Positions 14,229 through 22,125 of a DNA stretch of 22,125 nt are shown here, piece by piece. How positions within the stretch are numbered: the first letter of the stretch is position 1; every line of letters starts with the position of its first letter. A model generated the notes under the pieces. That model saw only the letters and a list, made by a program, of their open reading frames with translations. It did not search any database and was not told the DNA's origin. Source of the DNA: a virus; the IMG/VR virus record IMGVR_UViG_3300035698_024167, positions 1-22,125 of that record. The stretch is one strand, 5' to 3'. Both the position numbers and the translations under genes were made by a program.

Positions 14229-14272
14229 AAGGCGGCTCGGGGCTGTGGTGGTACCCGAGCATAGGCAACAAG
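14180..14272 (+). other. Programmed -1 frameshift signal: slippery site plus nested stem structure
   Basis: In the zero frame the codons read ACA AAT TTT TTC. T-TTT-TTC (14183-14189) is a classic slippery heptamer; the overlapping A-AAT-TTT (14180-14186) also fits the rule. After a five-base spacer, CTTGTTGCC (14195-14203) can pair perfectly with GGCAACAAG (14264-14272). Inside that outer stem, GCTCGGG (14235-14241) pairs with CCCGAGC (14254-14260). Slippage moves ribosomes into the frame that stays open to 14491 and so bypasses the zero-frame TAA at 14226. Site, spacing and structure together make this convincing. Confidence 0.82.
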
Positions 14273-14491
14273 AGCTACCCATATTCGGGATGGGAATTCG
14301 GAATGAGAGAAGCAGCTTGGAATACTTTAGAGAATATAGGTGATTTATATGGGTCTATTTGTAGAATGTTAAGAAATCAATATAAGTGGAGCCCCAATGT
14401 AGTCGATTCAATTACCGTAGACAGACTTTTGAAGATAGTAGAAGAAACGATTGAAGACGCAGAAAAGAACAGTACGGATTTCGACGATTGA
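14189..14491 (+). CDS. C-terminal extension of the tail assembly chaperone, reached by -1 frameshift (lambda GT-like)
   Basis: These 100 residues follow residue 274 of the chaperone when ribosomes slip, giving a fusion of about 374 residues. The sequence begins LTLVAEKVHPKPIKGGSG, then WWYPSIGNKSYPYSGWEFGM, a Trp/Tyr/Pro-rich segment, followed by a helical, acidic end (VDRLLKIVEETIEDAEKN). The frame could also be entered at ATG 14117, but that ATG lies within the zinc-ribbon coding part in another frame and lacks a convincing ribosome binding site, so frameshifting is preferred. In known systems the minor long form binds the tape measure protein, whose gene starts 15 bases downstream. Confidence 0.75.
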   Translation, partial: LTLVAEKVHPKPIKGGSGLWWYPSIGNKSYPYSGWEFGMREAAWNTLENIGDLYGSICRMLRNQYKWSPNVVDSITVDRLLKIVEETIEDAEKNSTDFDD

Positions 14492-14506
14492 TAGGGGTGA
14501 TTTGCG

Positions 14507-16585
14507 ATGGCCAAGAAGAACAGTGAGTTAAAGTACAAATTTATTGCTGATGTCAACAAAGCTGTTGCAGATGTCAAGAAGCTGGGCAGAGAAGTTGACA
14601 AACTCAATAATAAAATGAGATCCTCTGGAGAAAACAAAGCTTTTGCTTTTGGATCTTCTAAAATGAGCGGGCCTTTCAACCAAAGAGAAATTCAGAGACC
14701 TGCGGGATGGGAAAAATCTCCAGCATTTAATCAGATGAATAACCAAAGACATTTCGAAGCGATGTATGGTGGGCAAAAATTTCCAAGAATCCAACCATCG
14801 CCGATGGGCGGTCACAAGACCATGGCAGACAGCTTTATGAATACTCGCGCAGGTTTAGAAGGTGCAAAAACTGGTTGGGGAAAGCTATTTGCCGGGATCA
14901 AGTCGAAATTTGGGTTTTTTGGGGGCACAATAGATAAGGCCAAAGACAACATGAAGGGGTTCGGAACTGCTTTAGGGGCCGTCAACCCTGCTCTTGGAGC
15001 TTTTATTAACAAACTCGGGCCTTTGGCAAAAATAATCGGGATCTTAATCATATCGTTTAAAGCTCTAGCTCATGCAGCAAAACAAATAGCTCACTTCGGA
15101 AACACTATAGAGCAATCTAAGATTGTCTTGGCAACTATGATGGGCGGAGATAAAAAAGCAGTAAAGACAATAGCCCAGATGAGAACATTCTCAAGAAAGA
15201 CACAATTCTTACCAGAGGATATCGTAGGGTCAACAACAATGCTCGCTAAGTTCGGAGTCAACCCCTTCGAAAAAGGTAAATTTGGCCTGGGCAAAGACAA
15301 ACACGTCATGGACTTAATGTCTGGTCTAGCTGCAATGCCGGGGATGAAAGGAACTCCTATTGGACTAGACAGAGCAGTAAATGCCGTAATTGCTGGTCGT
15401 GACATCAGACCGATCAAAGCTCTCGGTCCTGAAGCTCTCGCTGCCTATCAGAAAGCTAAAAAAGTAGGAACTTCTGGATCTCCAGAATTCATAAAAGTAA
15501 TGCTGACTGAATTAGGCAAACTTCCAAAAATCATGGGACTTGCAGAAATGCAAATAGATTCCATGAAGGGACTCTGGTCTACAATCACTGGATACACTGA
15601 AGAGATCTGGATGGACATCGCGGGCGCAGGACAAGAGAAAGGGGTAGTAACTCTATGGTCACAAGTAAAAGATATACTGAGAGATATTAGAGACAGTGGC
15701 GACAGATTTATAAACTACATGGGGCCATTCTTTCGCGACTTTGGAACAGCTATTGGAGCTATTTTCAAATTTATCTGGGAGATACTAGGGCAGGTTTGGG
15801 AAATTATAGGTCCAGTGCTAATCCCTGCATTTAAGATTTTAGTTGCAGTTGGCAGGATATTTTTCGAAGTCTTGAAAGGTGTTCTTAATTTAATAATAGA
15901 TATGGCAAAGGTACTAATTGCTGTCATCAAGTTACCGTTTCAACTAATAGATGCTTTGTTTGGAGTTAATGATTCCTTGAAAAGTTTGTTAGACTATCTT
16001 TTAAACATAGTTCTCGGCTTACAGATAGCTTTCATGTTCTTAGGTATATTCACAAATGGTATAGTTGAAGACGTGAGGTCTGGCATTCAGAGTTGGATAG
16101 ATAAATTGAAATTGTTCTTCACTGCGCTTTCGGATGGATTTAAAGAATTTTTAGCTAGGCACCCATGGCTTTCTAAAGGCATAGACTTGATTTTTAAAGA
16201 TCGTGGTCCTAATGTTTCACCTGCAGTTCAAGAACAACTAGACAAAGAAAATAAAGAAGGGGCAACTCCTCTTTCTGATAAAAAGAAAATGACTATGAGT
16301 GATATGCTAGGAGCATCGGTAGACAACAGTGTCTTTGGCATGGCAAAACAATTTGGAGACCGCGTAGGAAAATGGGGTCAAGACAAACACAACCAAAAAC
16401 ATAACAGTCCTCAATCATTTTTCCCTAAGAGCTCTGGAACAAAAACAGTAGTCAACAACACCTATCATAACTATGTCTCTGACTCGACAGCTAAAGCCGA
16501 TATAAGAAACGCAACAGGCAAGAATTCATTCACTGGTAGTTATACCGATGGGTTCTTAAAGATTATGCAAGATGCGTCGCAGTAA
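14507..16585 (+). CDS. Tape measure protein
   Basis: This 692-residue protein is the largest in the window, directly after the chaperone pair. The N-terminal 40 residues are charged and helical (ADVNKAVADVKKLGREVDKL). A first hydrophobic stretch lies near residues 160-200 (GPLAKIIGILIISFKALAH), and a long run of membrane-like helices covers about 405-525 (IWEILGQVWEIIGPVLIPAF, LLNIVLGLQIAFMFLGIF), which could insert into the host membrane during DNA injection. By the usual rule of roughly 1.5 Å per residue, it would set a tail of about 100 nm, typical of a myovirus. The C-terminal part is Gly/Ser/Asn/Lys-rich and polar. No peptidase or lytic domain is visible. Confidence 0.85.
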   Translation: MAKKNSELKYKFIADVNKAVADVKKLGREVDKLNNKMRSSGENKAFAFGSSKMSGPFNQREIQRPAGWEKSPAFNQMNNQRHFEAMYGGQKFPRIQPSPMGGHKTMADSFMNTRAGLEGAKTGWGKLFAGIKSKFGFFGGTIDKAKDNMKGFGTALGAVNPALGAFINKLGPLAKIIGILIISFKALAHAAKQIAHFGNTIEQSKIVLATMMGGDKKAVKTIAQMRTFSRKTQFLPEDIVGSTTMLAKFGVNPFEKGKFGLGKDKHVMDLMSGLAAMPGMKGTPIGLDRAVNAVIAGRDIRPIKALGPEALAAYQKAKKVGTSGSPEFIKVMLTELGKLPKIMGLAEMQIDSMKGLWSTITGYTEEIWMDIAGAGQEKGVVTLWSQVKDILRDIRDSGDRFINYMGPFFRDFGTAIGAIFKFIWEILGQVWEIIGPVLIPAFKILVAVGRIFFEVLKGVLNLIIDMAKVLIAVIKLPFQLIDALFGVNDSLKSLLDYLLNIVLGLQIAFMFLGIFTNGIVEDVRSGIQSWIDKLKLFFTALSDGFKEFLARHPWLSKGIDLIFKDRGPNVSPAVQEQLDKENKEGATPLSDKKKMTMSDMLGASVDNSVFGMAKQFGDRVGKWGQDKHNQKHNSPQSFFPKSSGTKTVVNNTYHNYVSDSTAKADIRNATGKNSFTGSYTDGFLKIMQDASQ

Positions 16586-16598
16586 GGAGGAATAATCT

Positions 16599-17327
16599 AT
16601 GAGAAATATAGCCGAAAAAAGCACCAAAGCAAGCATCAAAGCAGGCAACAAGATTGAGAGCGGCCTCTCTGGTCTAACCTCCTCTCAGGGTCATGGAATA
16701 ATAATTAACATGAATAGCTATGCCCCTTTTGTCTTTACTTTTAATCCGGAAAGTGTAGAAACTCAGAAAAACATAAATTACAGCATAGCTCCGAATATTG
16801 GTGGAGCATCTAAAAAAAGATATTTTGCAGGTTTTGACGCAAAAGAAGTCACATTTAACATAGTTTGCCTAGATATGGAAGCTCCTACCGGGGTAATGAG
16901 TGAGATAGCGTTCTTTGAACAGCTCAGAGAGCCTGACGGCGGTCCTTTGATGGGACTATCATTGTATGGCAACTTGAACTTTCCTCCGCCAAAAGTGTTA
17001 TTCCAATTTGGGGTTTCAATGATCCCTTTGATCTGGACTGTACTCAACGTAAAGATAAGCGAGAGCCACTTTCACTATGGATCTGTTCGAGGTGTAATAG
17101 GGGTCCCGAAGAGAGCAGAAATTTCGATCTCACTTGCTCTCGACGAAGATTCGAATCTCAACAAAGCAAATCAAATCGTTAAAAAAGTAGAAATGTATGC
17201 CGCTTCTGCAAAATCTATAGTCAGAGAAGTGCTGTACAAGAAAAGAGGAACCAGGAAAGAATTGCCAGGAATATTTTCTAAGCAAAAAGGCAAGGGCAAA
17301 AATATAGGCCAAAACAGTAGGTATTAG
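16599..17327 (+). CDS. Baseplate / tail tube initiator-like protein (gp53/gp54 or CIS tube-like)
   Basis: This 242-residue protein has AGGAGG before the ATG. The first 40 residues are polar and flexible. The core starts with PFVFTFNPESVETQKNINYS, then KEVTFNIVCLDMEAPTGV and a strand-rich part with PKVLFQFGVSMIPLIWTVL. An 'F.FNPES' opening followed by a tube-like beta domain is typical of proteins at the tube-baseplate junction in contractile injection systems and T4-like baseplates. The C-terminus is Lys/Gly-rich (KGKGKNIGQNSRY) and may bind DNA or the tape measure. It follows the tape measure and precedes the gpX-position and gpD-like genes, in line with a tube initiator. Exact homology is uncertain. 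Confidence 0.6.
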   Translation: MRNIAEKSTKASIKAGNKIESGLSGLTSSQGHGIIINMNSYAPFVFTFNPESVETQKNINYSIAPNIGGASKKRYFAGFDAKEVTFNIVCLDMEAPTGVMSEIAFFEQLREPDGGPLMGLSLYGNLNFPPPKVLFQFGVSMIPLIWTVLNVKISESHFHYGSVRGVIGVPKRAEISISLALDEDSNLNKANQIVKKVEMYAASAKSIVREVLYKKRGTRKELPGIFSKQKGKGKNIGQNSRY

Positions 17328-17328
17328 T

Positions 17329-17601
17329 ATGTTAAGATGGAATGATGTAGAAGATCAGACAATATTCGGAATGGCTGTCAAGATGTACAGAGAGCCATTT
17401 ATACCGGAAGACACGATAAAGTCTTTGTATGTGGGCTTAGAATTCGATCACTATGCGTATAAATATATGGGTAGTGAATTATATATGTATAGGGTGTTGG
17501 ATACGAATTTCATAGAATATATAGAAGAACGCGGAGACTTAGATCGCGTTAAGGATATAGTCTTGCCAAGAGGCGAGAGCTTCAAAGAGACGGTTCTATA
17601 A
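17329..17601 (+). CDS. Small baseplate protein in the gpX (LysM-like) position
   Basis: This 90-residue protein lies between the initiator-like gene and the gpD-like hub gene. In P2-like phages a short LysM-type protein (gpX) occupies a similar place. The sequence (MLRWNDVEDQTIFGMAVKMY, then GSELYMYRVLDTNFIEYIEE and GDLDRVKDIVLPRGESF) has an aromatic, acidic character and no clear LysM motif. The start follows the previous stop by one base, and the stop overlaps the next ATG by one base (TAATG), so all three genes are probably translated together. A baseplate role is inferred from position. Confidence 0.5.
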   Translation: MLRWNDVEDQTIFGMAVKMYREPFIPEDTIKSLYVGLEFDHYAYKYMGSELYMYRVLDTNFIEYIEERGDLDRVKDIVLPRGESFKETVL

Positions 17602-18893
17602 TGGCTAGGATGCCAGACACAATGGTTCGCGACTCAGAGATGGTGTATTGGGACATAGAAGTAAAAAACGATACTATGATTTGGAAAAGTATACTGAGAG
17701 ATATGGCCCCTGAATTTGGCAGTTTTGTGAGTTCGATAAAAGTGACAGATGGGATTTCTATGCCAAAAAAGAAGAACAAGAAAAAAGTGAGCGCCCCATC
17801 TGAATGTGAAATAGTAGTATCTTCTAATAACTATGTAGAAGATCTATTTACTGAAGGCGTAATGATAAAGGTTTTTATAGGGTATGATCCTGTGAGACAA
17901 CCTCTTGTTTTTACAGGGAGAATTATCGCTCTTCCTGATGGTAGTGCAAAAGAAATGTTGCATTATGTCATAAAGGCATATAGCTTAGAAGTTGAGTTAG
18001 GATTCAAAGAAAAATCTAAAAGATTCAAAAGCAAAACAAAAGAACCACTGGTACACGAAATTGTTTTGAGCAATAGTTCTGTAAAAGGAGCTTTTGTTGA
18101 CATCGAGGACAAAAAGCTCTTCAAGGCTGGGTATTCACCAATGCAAAAGGGGATGTCTGACACCCAAATGTTAGATCAGTTCGCTCTTGATTGGAGATGT
18201 AGTTGGTGGGTGCAAGATGAACTTCTATATTTCGTAGATGAAGAAAATGCTCATAGCTTTTCAGATTCTTTTGCGACTATTCCCGGTCCCTATAAATTAG
18301 GATACAGAACGGACTTTGTCAAAAATAATGTAGAGTCTGTAAATTGGAGTCAAAATCCGTCCCCTGGTGGAAGTGCAATACAATCTATTTTCACTGCTCT
18401 TGGGGAACAGGGGAAAGATAAGTCACTTAATGAATATAAAATAGTTTATAAGGGTCAGACTTGGAAGCTGAAGGGGAATTATGTTGGCGAAATAAAGACT
18501 AATTATTCGGCTTTTGCCAATAGAGCTGTTATGACTATTGGAAAGACTGCAACTGGCAATGCATACGATGTTCTAAAAACTTTTTTCGTAATTGATCCTT
18601 CTGGGGGAAATGGTGGAAGAGATATTCCTCAAGGTGGTGGCTTGGGAATGGATGTTGATATAACTATCAGACTGAATGAGGGCGATCCAGAGCTTAAACC
18701 ACCAAGAACAGCAAGACTCTACAATTCGGTTACAAACGATTCTGTAGACAATGCTAAATTGCCAGATTGGTTGTTTAGAATGAGTGATGCTCCGGATGAA
18801 TATGCAGAGTTAAAAATAAATGAAATTGTGTTGACATACTCACAGGGACGACTAACATCAGAATTAAAATGTGGAATGATAGGTCATAAATGA
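17601..18893 (+). CDS. Baseplate hub protein, gpD-like (late control D family)
   Basis: This 430-residue protein fits the gpD/gp27 hub family: an N-terminal beta domain with a Lys-rich insert (MPKKKNKKKVSAPSECEIVV), then YVEDLFTEGVMIKVFIGYDP and LVFTGRIIALPDGSAK, the standard 'G..v.v..Gy.......FtG.I....' layout. A second domain includes QMLDQFALDWRCSWWVQDEL, the conserved 'fA..l....w.v..d.l.f' segment of hub proteins. The final region is Gly-rich, then beta strands ending ELKCGMIGHK. The trimeric hub connects tube to spike. The stop overlaps the next start (ATGA), matching a hub-spike gene pair. Confidence 0.75.
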   Translation: MARMPDTMVRDSEMVYWDIEVKNDTMIWKSILRDMAPEFGSFVSSIKVTDGISMPKKKNKKKVSAPSECEIVVSSNNYVEDLFTEGVMIKVFIGYDPVRQPLVFTGRIIALPDGSAKEMLHYVIKAYSLEVELGFKEKSKRFKSKTKEPLVHEIVLSNSSVKGAFVDIEDKKLFKAGYSPMQKGMSDTQMLDQFALDWRCSWWVQDELLYFVDEENAHSFSDSFATIPGPYKLGYRTDFVKNNVESVNWSQNPSPGGSAIQSIFTALGEQGKDKSLNEYKIVYKGQTWKLKGNYVGEIKTNYSAFANRAVMTIGKTATGNAYDVLKTFFVIDPSGGNGGRDIPQGGGLGMDVDITIRLNEGDPELKPPRTARLYNSVTNDSVDNAKLPDWLFRMSDAPDEYAELKINEIVLTYSQGRLTSELKCGMIGHK

Positions 18894-19447
18894 TAAGTGA
18901 ATATGTTGCTACAGCTAAAATAGTAGATCCTTCGAAAGTTGCCATAAAAGCTACATCAGAAGGGATAACTCCACATGCAGGTGCAATATATATAGAAATA
19001 CCAGAATTAGGATTTTTGAATCCGGATCTAATATATTGTAGGTATGCACTTTCTATTCCTTTCATGAAAATACAAGAAGGTTGGAAAGTTTTGGTAAAGC
19101 CTACTGTGAACGACGATTCTAGGTGGTTTTTTACAGGAATAGTAGATTGCGGAGACGAAGAACCTACAGATGACGATCAACTGATCATACAGCTCTTGTC
19201 GCAGGTTATATACGCAAGCACTGGTGGAACTATCCATTTATCCGCTAAAGGTGCCTCAGAGCCCTTTATCTTGGGTGATAAATTCAAAACATATATAGAC
19301 GCTCATATTGACAGTAAATATAACACTCATACGCATCCAACCACAGCAACCGTTGCGGCAACTGCAGCAGTTGGGGTAATTGGACCTCCAGTTGTGCCCG
19401 CAGAAAAACCTGTGGATATATATTCTAAAAAGATATTTGGAGAATAG
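18890..19447 (+). CDS. Baseplate spike protein, gpV-like, with an HTHP metal motif
   Basis: This 185-residue protein follows the hub. The N-terminal 90 residues form an OB-fold-like segment (ISEYVATAKIVDPSKVAIKA, WKVLVKPTVNDDSRWFFTGI). A short connector carries GTIHLSAKGASEPFILGDKF, then a helix and NTHTHPT near residue 145. The H-x-H pattern is known in spike tips (gpV/gp45 family), where it holds iron at the apex. The end is Ala/Pro-rich (VAATAAVGVIGPP) and closes IYSKKIFGE, as in many baseplate assembly V proteins. It pierces the outer membrane or cell envelope at contraction. No lysozyme domain or PAAR motif is visible. Confidence 0.72.
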   Translation: MISEYVATAKIVDPSKVAIKATSEGITPHAGAIYIEIPELGFLNPDLIYCRYALSIPFMKIQEGWKVLVKPTVNDDSRWFFTGIVDCGDEEPTDDDQLIIQLLSQVIYASTGGTIHLSAKGASEPFILGDKFKTYIDAHIDSKYNTHTHPTTATVAATAAVGVIGPPVVPAEKPVDIYSKKIFGE

Positions 19448-19448
19448 A

Positions 19449-19835
19449 ATGGCAAAAGAAGATACAACATATCTTGCAAATCTTGCTTTTATTTTAGACT
19501 ATGACGATGGAACTGAAAATGATGAAATAGAATACGAGATATATAAACTTGCTTTTCAAGACAAAGAGAGTGTACATTATGATAGATCGTTGGGTGGGAA
19601 TTTTATGGATTTAGAGCAATCTCCGAATAATATTGCCACAGGACTTTTATTTGGAGCCAGCTTAATAGAATCGATTTATCTAGGTAATGCTGAAAAAAAT
19701 AATGAACCTTTTATCGTAGTCGGATATAACGACATAACAATAGAAGACGATTCTTATAAAGATGGTGGTTATTTGGTGAGTATTGGATACAGATTATTAA
19801 AAGATTTAACAATACAGGGTGCGGTAACAATATAA
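19449..19835 (+). CDS. Baseplate wedge protein, gp25/gpW-like position
   Basis: This is a 128-residue protein. I chose ATG 19449 because GGAG lies six bases upstream (19439-19442); the same frame opens upstream, but those residues overlap the spike gene and look unrelated. The sequence has the pattern of small wedge proteins: YDRSLGGNFMDLEQSPNN, then GLLFGASLIESIYLGNAEKN, PFIVVGYNDITIEDDS and a last strand pair GGYLVSIGYRLLKDL, as in the gp25/gpW fold (reverse 'RpFdp.fG..l', later 'v.v.......i.i.y.l'). It lies between the spike (V) and wedge J, matching the P2 order V-W-J-I. The stop overlaps the next ATG (TAATG). Confidence 0.65.
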   Translation: MAKEDTTYLANLAFILDYDDGTENDEIEYEIYKLAFQDKESVHYDRSLGGNFMDLEQSPNNIATGLLFGASLIESIYLGNAEKNNEPFIVVGYNDITIEDDSYKDGGYLVSIGYRLLKDLTIQGAVTI

Positions 19836-21328
19836 TGACAATTGACAATTTATATAAACACAACGCAAGATCATATTATGATGTCTATACTCCTTTGGTT
19901 GCAGCATATCCTAGAAAGCCTACTTGGTTATTCAAAGAAATTGCGGGTATGTTCGACCATCAATCCGAACTAATGAACAGAATAGCCACAGACATATTGT
20001 ATCCTCAAACTAGAGAAAGTGCCTATGCCTTTGCAGCGACATGTGATTATGACCCAACTGAAGCTGATGGAGCCTCAGACACTCTCACACTGACCCTGGG
20101 AAGTGCTATGGCAAAAACCCTACCAATTGATAGCACTTTCAGAGGAATTTCTACAGCTACCGGATCAATGGTAGATTATGAAACTACAGAAGTGGGCGAT
20201 AGTGGTGGAACAGACACAATAACTGTGACTGCAAAGCAGAAGAAGTCTTATTCGAGTATTTTGATTGCGACCATAGAAGACAACGATGATTTTAGAGATT
20301 ATCCAATAGACGGATATACTGATATCATAAAAGATTCAATGGAATTAACGATAGATGCTCTTACTTGGACTAGAGTTTCTTATTTCGATGATAGCGATTC
20401 TACAGACAAGCATTTTCAATTAGTATTCCAAAGTAGTGGGAAAGTAAGAATAAGATTTGGAGATGGAGTCACGGGATTAAAACCCACCATTGGTGACGGT
20501 GTTTATGCAGATTTTGAAGTCACTAAGGGGTTGACAGGGAAAATGGACACCGGAGAAATAGACATAAATGCGAGCGGGGATTCTGATGTAATCGAAGTAA
20601 CTAACGCCGGAAGTAGTGGTGGAAACGATTCCGAGACCATAGCTTCTATTCTAAGGAATGCAAGGGGAAGTGTAAGGCTCCGAGACATTATATGGTCACA
20701 GGAAGACTTGGAAATAGCCGCAAGAAGTTCAAGCAGTAGTGTCCAGAAAGCACTAGGGATACCCGGATCTGGTGCGGCATCTATCCATATAGTGCCAAGT
20801 GGAGGAGGAGTCCCTGGGGCAGGTTTGCTGACTGACGTAGAGAACTATGTCCAACCCCTAACTCAGTTTGGAGCTATGCCTATCACTGGTGTGGCACCAA
20901 ATTATGTGTCTGTCTCTCCGACGGCCACGGTTACAACCAGAACCGGATTTGTACAGGCAAAAGTAGAAGATTTGGTCGAATTTGCTTTGACTCTAACCAC
21001 TTCTGCAATAGATAACCAAGTCATAGAATATTATGACGACAACGGAATAGATTCCACTAGAACAGATATTATAAATACATTGTGGGCTCTCGCTTTTGTA
21101 GAAGCGGACAATGCTGCTCTAGCTTCTATAATAGACAAATGGAAAGTTCTACTTGGAGATAGAGACTATCGCGAATGGGGACAGGACCTAGAAGTTGGAG
21201 ACCTCTGGATAATGGGGAACAGTCTCTATGACTTTGGAGCAGATCTCTTTGCGCTATCTGCACCTGCGGCAAATGTTTCCGCGGCATCTGATGAGATAAT
21301 AAGTGTTGGCACTGTGACGGTGGCCTGA
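19835..21328 (+). CDS. Baseplate wedge protein, gpJ-like (baseplate J family)
   Basis: This 497-residue protein opens with a helical part (FKEIAGMFDHQSELMNRIAT), then YAFAATCDYDPTEADGASDT, where J proteins begin their first beta domain. The central part has FQSSGKVRIRFGDGVTGLKP, a strong J hallmark ('rFGDG..G..P..G'). Next come NDSETIASILRNARGSVRLR and IIWSQEDLEIAAR, the 'E....R..ap......ra.t..Dye' segment. The C-terminal 120 residues have helices and a Trp-rich patch (DRDYREWGQDLEVGDLWIMG). It forms the ring around the hub and links to tail fibres. The stop overlaps the next start by one base (TGATG). Confidence 0.82.
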   Translation: MTIDNLYKHNARSYYDVYTPLVAAYPRKPTWLFKEIAGMFDHQSELMNRIATDILYPQTRESAYAFAATCDYDPTEADGASDTLTLTLGSAMAKTLPIDSTFRGISTATGSMVDYETTEVGDSGGTDTITVTAKQKKSYSSILIATIEDNDDFRDYPIDGYTDIIKDSMELTIDALTWTRVSYFDDSDSTDKHFQLVFQSSGKVRIRFGDGVTGLKPTIGDGVYADFEVTKGLTGKMDTGEIDINASGDSDVIEVTNAGSSGGNDSETIASILRNARGSVRLRDIIWSQEDLEIAARSSSSSVQKALGIPGSGAASIHIVPSGGGVPGAGLLTDVENYVQPLTQFGAMPITGVAPNYVSVSPTATVTTRTGFVQAKVEDLVEFALTLTTSAIDNQVIEYYDDNGIDSTRTDIINTLWALAFVEADNAALASIIDKWKVLLGDRDYREWGQDLEVGDLWIMGNSLYDFGADLFALSAPAANVSAASDEIISVGTVTVA

Positions 21329-21903
21329 TGAATCATTGGTTTAATTTCAACTTACCGTATTTCAATGAACAGTTTGGAACAGACTGGGACGACTTTGTTG
21401 CTATAATAGATGACAATGTGGACTATGTGATGGGCAAGACATATGACCTCTATAAGCTCAGAGACATAAGCATGATGCCTTTGATGGCCACAGAGATGGC
21501 CTTAAAACTCAGGAACATAGACACCGAGCCAGACGAACTACTCAGCGTAAAAAAGAGTAAGCTCAGAAGATTCAACACAGACTTCAAGTCTAAGGGGATG
21601 CAAGACACATACCTCAACTACCAAGAACTTGTAGCCGGAATAAGAGGGGTGATTTATAACGGTTATGTCTTTGGCAACTTTGTTTGGGATACCTCTCATT
21701 GGCCTGTTACTGGAGCACCAGATGGATACGATATAGTCTGGGCGACAGGAGACGCAAAATTTGACATTTATATAGACTGTAAAACGCTTAACTCCGATGA
21801 ACTTGATGAAATAGTTATGATATTCCAGCAGTCTTTTTTACTGCCAGCATTTTATAATATTTATCTGATAGACTCATCTTTCAATATATTAAGGACGGTA
21901 TAA
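21328..21903 (+). CDS. gpI-position baseplate / tail protein
   Basis: This 191-residue protein follows gpJ at the place of tail protein I in P2-like order, where it attaches fibres to the baseplate. The sequence is aromatic-rich at the start (NHWFNFNLPYFNEQFGTDWD), then a helical middle (LMATEMALKLRNIDTEPDEL and a Lys/Arg-rich helix), and a beta ending (KFDIYIDCKTLNSDELDEIV, FYNIYLIDSSFNILRTV). The strand plus helix end resembles the DUF2313/gpI C-terminus. No catalytic or binding motif is seen. Function is assigned by location and general layout. Confidence 0.55.
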   Translation: MNHWFNFNLPYFNEQFGTDWDDFVAIIDDNVDYVMGKTYDLYKLRDISMMPLMATEMALKLRNIDTEPDELLSVKKSKLRRFNTDFKSKGMQDTYLNYQELVAGIRGVIYNGYVFGNFVWDTSHWPVTGAPDGYDIVWATGDAKFDIYIDCKTLNSDELDEIVMIFQQSFLLPAFYNIYLIDSSFNILRTV

Positions 21904-21904
21904 C

Positions 21905-22125
21905 ATGACACTTTTTAGCAATAAGAAAACAAATATAAGCGGAGATACAGAAGTAGCAGGTAGGACCCCGGATGCCCAGGGAGACTTCTACAACATCACA
22001 GACGCGCAACAAGATGATATCTACAGGGAAGGGAAATTAGTAGATATCTTATCTAGTATTTCGAGCAATCCTGATACTGAATTCCAAGTTCTCTTCGGTG
22101 GAGTCGTGACTGATGGCGGAGTCGG
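21905..22125 (+). CDS. Start of a tail tip/fibre-region gene, cut by the window end
   Basis: ATG 21905 opens 73 codons with no stop before the window ends. AGGA lies nine bases upstream. The product begins MTLFSNKKTNISGDTEVAGR, then DAQGDFYNITDAQQDDIYRE and a stretch with LVDILSSISSNPDTEFQVLF. The place right after the gpI-position gene suggests a tail fibre, fibre-baseplate connector or other receptor-binding component. The visible part shows no diagnostic domain, so the function is a positional inference only. Confidence 0.55.
   Translation, partial: MTLFSNKKTNISGDTEVAGRTPDAQGDFYNITDAQQDDIYREGKLVDILSSISSNPDTEFQVLFGGVVTDGGV

Noticed and set aside
18830-18860. TTGACA at about 18832 as a promoter
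   Set aside because: No acceptable -10 at 15-19 bases and the site lies inside the hub gene.
19380-19448. Upstream ATG for the wedge protein (19380)
   Set aside because: It would overlap the spike gene by 68 bases without a ribosome binding site; ATG 19449 has GGAG six bases upstream.
1-22125. tRNA genes, CRISPR arrays, insertion sequences, attachment sites
   Set aside because: Looked for cloverleaf-like sequence, regular spaced repeats, transposase motifs and flanking repeats; none seen.

Overview
This window is the late structural (packaging, head and tail) region of a contractile-tailed, myovirus-like double-stranded DNA phage or prophage. All recognisable genes lie on the + strand and follow classic morphogenesis order: large terminase, portal, scaffold, major capsid protein, capsid decoration, head-tail connectors, tail sheath, tail tube, tail assembly chaperone, tape measure, baseplate hub, spike, wedge and start of tail tip/fibre genes. 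The DNA is AT-rich (by eye about 40% GC), with many AGA/AGG arginine and ATA isoleucine codons, strong AGGAGG-type ribosome binding sites, and stop/start overlaps (ATGA, TAATG, TGATG). That fits a bacterial host that uses Shine-Dalgarno initiation; the host cannot be named. No integrase, tRNA, rRNA, CRISPR or insertion sequence is visible.

Region 1 (1-1839) is a large terminase gene cut by an intein directly after the Walker B motif. The intein frame stays open from residue 1 to 298 (22-915). A complete HNH homing-endonuclease gene (291-872) with its own AGGAG ribosome binding site lies inside it in a different reading frame. This overprinted intein/endonuclease pair is the most unusual thing in the window.

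Region 2 (1840-6571) holds a 135-base intergenic stretch, a portal that probably starts at a TTG codon, a scaffold-like protein, an HK97-fold major capsid protein, and two tandem paralogous decoration proteins, the second carrying a domain of about 120 residues inserted into the shared fold. Region 3 (6572-11034) has two small proteins (a charged coiled coil and a one-span membrane protein), then head-tail connector, Mu F-like head morphogenesis, head closure and tail completion genes, an unusual 360-residue neck/tail protein, and a small acidic protein. Region 4 (11034-13294) encodes the sheath and tube.

Region 5 starts with a perfect 15-bp dyad that overlaps a near-consensus sigma-70 promoter (13298-13346). 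It continues with a tail assembly chaperone made in two forms by a -1 frameshift (slippery TTTTTTC at 14183-14189 plus a nested two-stem structure), then the tape measure gene. Region 6 (16599-22125) is the baseplate: a tube-initiator-like protein, a small gpX-position protein, a gpD-like hub, a gpV-like spike with an HTHP motif, a gp25/gpW-like wedge protein, a gpJ-like wedge protein, a gpI-position protein, and the first 73 codons of a further gene.
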